Shown one piece after another: positions 41,569-43,707 of a stretch of DNA of 43,707 nt. Source of the DNA: Cytophagaceae bacterium (lineage in GTDB: Bacteria; Bacteroidota; Bacteroidia; Cytophagales; Flexibacteraceae). Within the stretch, counting starts at the first letter, position 1, and every line of letters begins with the position of its first letter. Location: positions 1-43,707 of the forward strand of contig JAIXQU010000176.1 of assembly GCA_027485575.1 (NCBI GenBank). The letters run 5' to 3'. The position numbers were made by a program, and so were the translations under genes. The notes beneath the pieces are model-generated. The model was not told the DNA's origin, did not search any database, and saw only the letters and a list, made by a program, of their open reading frames with translations.

Positions 41569-42720
41569 ATGTACGACCAGGATTCAATTTTAGACCCCGA
41601 TTTCAGCCATTTTCTAAACAAAAGAATTGAAGAAAATTTATACCGGACTTTGGGACCAAAAAGGGACCAAAAAAAATCCGATTTTTATTCTAATGATTAT
41701 TTGGGGCTAAGCGACAATCCTGAAATCAGGAACAAAATCGTTCAACTGGTTCACAATGGCTTAAATTTTGGTTCTTCAGGCTCCAGATTGGTATCCGGTC
41801 AAAACGAAAGCATTGAAAAACTGGAAGCGTTAAGTTCTTCGTTTTTCAAAACAGAAGAGGCAATATTTTTTCCAAACGGGTATATGGCAAATTTGGCCCT
41901 TCTATCAGCCATCCCGACAAGACACGATACCATAATATATGATGAAGAATGCCATGTTAGCTTGAAAGATGGGATGCGATTAAGCCTTGCCAAAAAAATG
42001 TCATTCAAACACAATGACCTGGCCGACCTCGAGAAAAAGTTAAAACCCTTGAAGGGAAAAATTTATGTTGTAGCAGAAGGAATATATAGCATGTCGGGAA
42101 GTTTAGTCCCAATTACTGAAACGGCAGATCTCTGTGAAAAATATGAAGCAAGATTAATAATAGATGAAGCCCATTCCACAGGCACAATTGGAGAAAAGGG
42201 TGAAGGAATAGTTATTTCATCCCAGATGAAAAAAAAGGTTTGGGCCAGAATTTATACATTCGGCAAAGCACTAGGAGCTTCCGGAGCATTTCTGGCTATC
42301 AACCAGCAAACAAAACAAATGCTTGTTAACAAAGCACATCCACTTATCTACTCCACTTCTCCTTCACCTATTCAATGCGAAATATGCTTCCTTCAATTAA
42401 AACATCTCATAGACAATCCCACTATAGTTTCAGAACTTCAACGAGTGATAAAATATTGGAATGAAAAAACATTTGAAGGAAATTTAAATATTTCGAGAAA
42501 TTTTTCATCCCCTATTCAGTACTGTATAAAAAGAGGAAACACAGAGGCAATAATTTTATCAAAATACTTGCAAAACACTGATATTCAGATAAAGGCGATG
42601 CTCAGCCCAACCGTACCCAAAGGCAATGAAAGGCTAAGAATTACTTTACACAGAACCAATACGAGTTCCGAAATAGACCACCTTTTAGAAACAATTAGAA
42701 ATTTTGAAAATATTTTTTGA
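41569..42720 (+). CDS. Alpha-oxoamine synthase (8-amino-7-oxononanoate synthase-like)
   Basis: A 383-residue PLP enzyme of fold type I. BioF condenses pimeloyl-CoA or -ACP with alanine in biotin synthesis; relatives use other acyl-CoAs and amino acids (2-amino-3-ketobutyrate ligase, serine palmitoyltransferase). Visible: substrate loop [21 protein letters not shown], His 129 stacking on PLP (DEECHVS), DEAHSTG with Asp 199 and His 202, and the PLP lysine 233 in TFGKALG. No other biotin gene is nearby, so bioF is likely but not certain. ATG at 41569 is 18 bases after the trpS stop; TTG at 41551 is a possible longer start. It ends eight bases before the -33 element of the rpsH promoter. Confidence 0.88.
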   Translation: MYDQDSILDPDFSHFLNKRIEENLYRTLGPKRDQKKSDFYSNDYLGLSDNPEIRNKIVQLVHNGLNFGSSGSRLVSGQNESIEKLEALSSSFFKTEEAIFFPNGYMANLALLSAIPTRHDTIIYDEECHVSLKDGMRLSLAKKMSFKHNDLADLEKKLKPLKGKIYVVAEGIYSMSGSLVPITETADLCEKYEARLIIDEAHSTGTIGEKGEGIVISSQMKKKVWARIYTFGKALGASGAFLAINQQTKQMLVNKAHPLIYSTSPSPIQCEICFLQLKHLIDNPTIVSELQRVIKYWNEKTFEGNLNISRNFSSPIQYCIKRGNTEAIILSKYLQNTDIQIKAMLSPTVPKGNERLRITLHRTNTSSEIDHLLETIRNFENIF

Positions 42721-42728
42721 ATCAGGCT

Positions 42729-42758
42729 TTGCCGTTCAAATCAAAAACTGTACTTTTG
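42729..42758 (+). promoter_or_regulatory. Consensus Bacteroidota promoter of rpsH (TTG-N19-TACTTTTG)
   Basis: -33 TTG at 42729-42731, spacer of 19 bases, -7 TACTTTTG at 42751-42758: the full consensus and the best promoter in the window. It lies in the 77 bases between the BioF-like gene and rpsH, so transcription starts near 42763. Confidence 0.88.
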
Positions 42759-42786
42759 CACTCCCTTTTCAAGAAAGGGTGTTTTT
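42759..42786 (+). terminator. Hairpin and T-run at the rpsH transcription start
   Basis: CCCTTT (42763-42768) pairs with AAAGGG (42774-42779) across a TCAAG loop; an outer CA/TG pair is possible. A run of five T follows (42782-42786). It can stop read-through from trpS-bioF, or act as a 5' leader hairpin in the rpsH mRNA, as it begins where transcription should start. Confidence 0.5.
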
Positions 42787-42797
42787 ACGCAAAAAAT

Positions 42798-43196
42798 ATG
42801 GTAATTGATCCAATAGCTGATTATCTGACCCGACTGCGCAATGCCTTAAAAGCAAGGCACTTGGTAGTAGAGGTTCCCGCTTCAAATATGAAGAAGCGAA
42901 TAACTGAGATCCTTTTTGAAAAAGGGTACATATTAAGCTACAAATTAGAAGACGATGGTCCTCAGGGCAAAATTAAGATCGCTTTAAAGTATAGCTATCC
43001 AAGTAAAGAGCCTGCAATTATGAAACTTGAGAGGATTAGTAAATCCGGTTTGAGGAAATATACAGGAGCTTCAAGATTACCAAGGGTTCTAAATGGTCTT
43101 GGTGTTGCAATTTTGTCAACTTCAAAAGGAGTAATGACAGACAAGGAAGCCAGGTTAAATAATGTTGGAGGTGAAGTATTGTGTTACGTTTATTAA
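42798..43196 (+). CDS. rpsH: 30S ribosomal protein S8
   Basis: A 132-residue ribosomal protein that binds 16S rRNA helix 21 and in many bacteria represses the spc operon. The N-terminus [20 protein letters not shown] is standard; [25 protein letters not shown] and the C-terminal [20 protein letters not shown] are typical, and it ends with GGEVLCYVY. The ATG at 42798 is certain from homology; a longer frame begins inside the promoter. Normally rpsN (S14) and rplE (L5) lie directly upstream; here a BioF-like gene does. rplF follows after 12 bases. Confidence 0.98.
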   Translation: MVIDPIADYLTRLRNALKARHLVVEVPASNMKKRITEILFEKGYILSYKLEDDGPQGKIKIALKYSYPSKEPAIMKLERISKSGLRKYTGASRLPRVLNGLGVAILSTSKGVMTDKEARLNNVGGEVLCYVY

Positions 43197-43208
43197 TCCT
43201 GAATAGAA

Positions 43209-43707
43209 ATGTCTAGAATTGGAAAACTACCTATTGAAGTTCCTGCAAAAGTGGAAATCACAATAGATAAATCAAACACAGTAACAGTTAAAGGTCCAAA
43301 AGGAATTTTAAGTCAAGCTGTAGATCCGGATATCGAACTTTCTCTTGACGGAGGAATAATGTTGGTGAAAAGACCGACAGAACAAAAAAGACATAAAGCA
43401 ATGCATGGTCTTTACAGGTCATTAATTGCAAATATGATTAAAGGAGTTAACGAGGGCTACAAGGTAGATTTAGAATTGGTTGGGGTTGGTTTTAAATCAA
43501 CACTTCAAGGAACAAATAACCTTGAGTTGTCACTGGGCTTCTCTCACAATCTTGTAATTGGTTTACCTCCGGAAATAAAAGTATCAACAATTACCGAGAA
43601 AGGTAAAAATCCAATAGTTACGTTGGAAGGAATTGATAAACAATTGGTTGGTCAGGTTGCTGCCAAACTAAGAAGTTTAAGAGAAGTAGAACCATACAAA
43701 GGAAAAG
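43209..43707 (+). CDS. rplF: 50S ribosomal protein L6 (C-terminus off the window)
   Basis: 166 complete codons from the ATG to the right edge, out of about 180. The N-terminus MSRIGKLPIEVPAKVEITI, the VKGPKG turn, TEQKRHKAMHGLYRSLIANM and the second L6 repeat GVGFKSTLQGTNNLELSLGFSH are all standard, and the rRNA-binding C-terminal end has begun (REVEPYKGK). It lies 12 bases after rpsH, so the rest of the spc operon (rplR, rpsE and so on) probably continues beyond the window. Confidence 0.97.
   Translation, partial: MSRIGKLPIEVPAKVEITIDKSNTVTVKGPKGILSQAVDPDIELSLDGGIMLVKRPTEQKRHKAMHGLYRSLIANMIKGVNEGYKVDLELVGVGFKSTLQGTNNLELSLGFSHNLVIGLPPEIKVSTITEKGKNPIVTLEGIDKQLVGQVAAKLRSLREVEPYKGK

Overview
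The window is a chromosomal segment from an AT-rich, Gram-negative member of the Bacteroidota, most likely Cytophagales-like. Supporting evidence: two proteins end in type IX secretion (T9SS) type A sorting domains (7930-9396 and 32511-34565); several genes are preceded by the Bacteroidota -7 promoter element TAnnTTTG and lack Shine-Dalgarno sequences; and families typical of the phylum are present (DUF5723, DUF6029, Omp28-like, SiaB/SiaC, NamZ/DUF1343, Wzi/RemB-like barrel). lpxB implies a lipid A outer membrane. I see no phage, IS element, CRISPR array, tRNA or rRNA.

Layout. 1-1458 (-): a bi-domain oxidoreductase cut by the left edge. 1677-4176 (+): a lipoprotein and a DUF5723 barrel, closed by a 23-bp perfect bidirectional terminator. 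7833-4227 (-): nadD, MATE pump, secreted esterase, SDR, probably one operon. 9396-7930 (-): a T9SS-secreted protein of four chitobiase-type repeats. 9432-10000 holds a decayed glycoside-hydrolase-like fragment. 10.1-21.2 kb is a signalling block: a HisKA_2 kinase and receiver (+), a PAS kinase (+), and a large hybrid kinase with an overlapping receiver (-), interrupted by agmatine deiminase and tgt. 21.3-25.0 kb: FecCD permease, queD, lpxB (+) and gpsA (-). 25.1-26.0 kb (-): a SiaB/SiaC partner-switching pair. 26.2-30.2 kb: ROK kinase, LolD-type ATPase, argS. 30.25-34.6 kb (-): Omp28-like T9SS protein, TlpA-like thioredoxin, DUF6029 barrel. 34.8-39.7 kb: glycosyltransferase (-), Wzi/RemB-like barrel, namZ, upp (+). 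39.7-43.7 kb: DUF4412 (-), then trpS, a BioF-like synthase, rpsH and the start of rplF (+).

Themes. (1) Signalling: three sensor kinases and two stand-alone receivers without DNA-binding output, plus SiaB/SiaC, point to protein-protein switching rather than direct transcription control. (2) Envelope: lipid A, OM barrels, lipoprotein, T9SS cargo, peptidoglycan recycling and a surface glycosyltransferase. (3) Queuosine: tgt and queD; the TGT has lost all four zinc ligands. (4) The ribosomal spc cluster is broken immediately upstream of rpsH, which has its own textbook promoter (TTG-N19-TACTTTTG) and an immediate hairpin plus U-run.

I found no single clearly undescribed defence or mobile system. 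The best candidates for something new are the zinc-less TGT, the insulated rpsH promoter, the SiaB/SiaC pair without a phosphatase or cyclase, the output-less phosphorelay block, the lipoprotein-DUF5723 pair and a set of strand-asymmetric terminators. Start codons were re-chosen where promoter position, signal peptide or overlap decided the matter. All family assignments are by eye from motifs; no searches were run.
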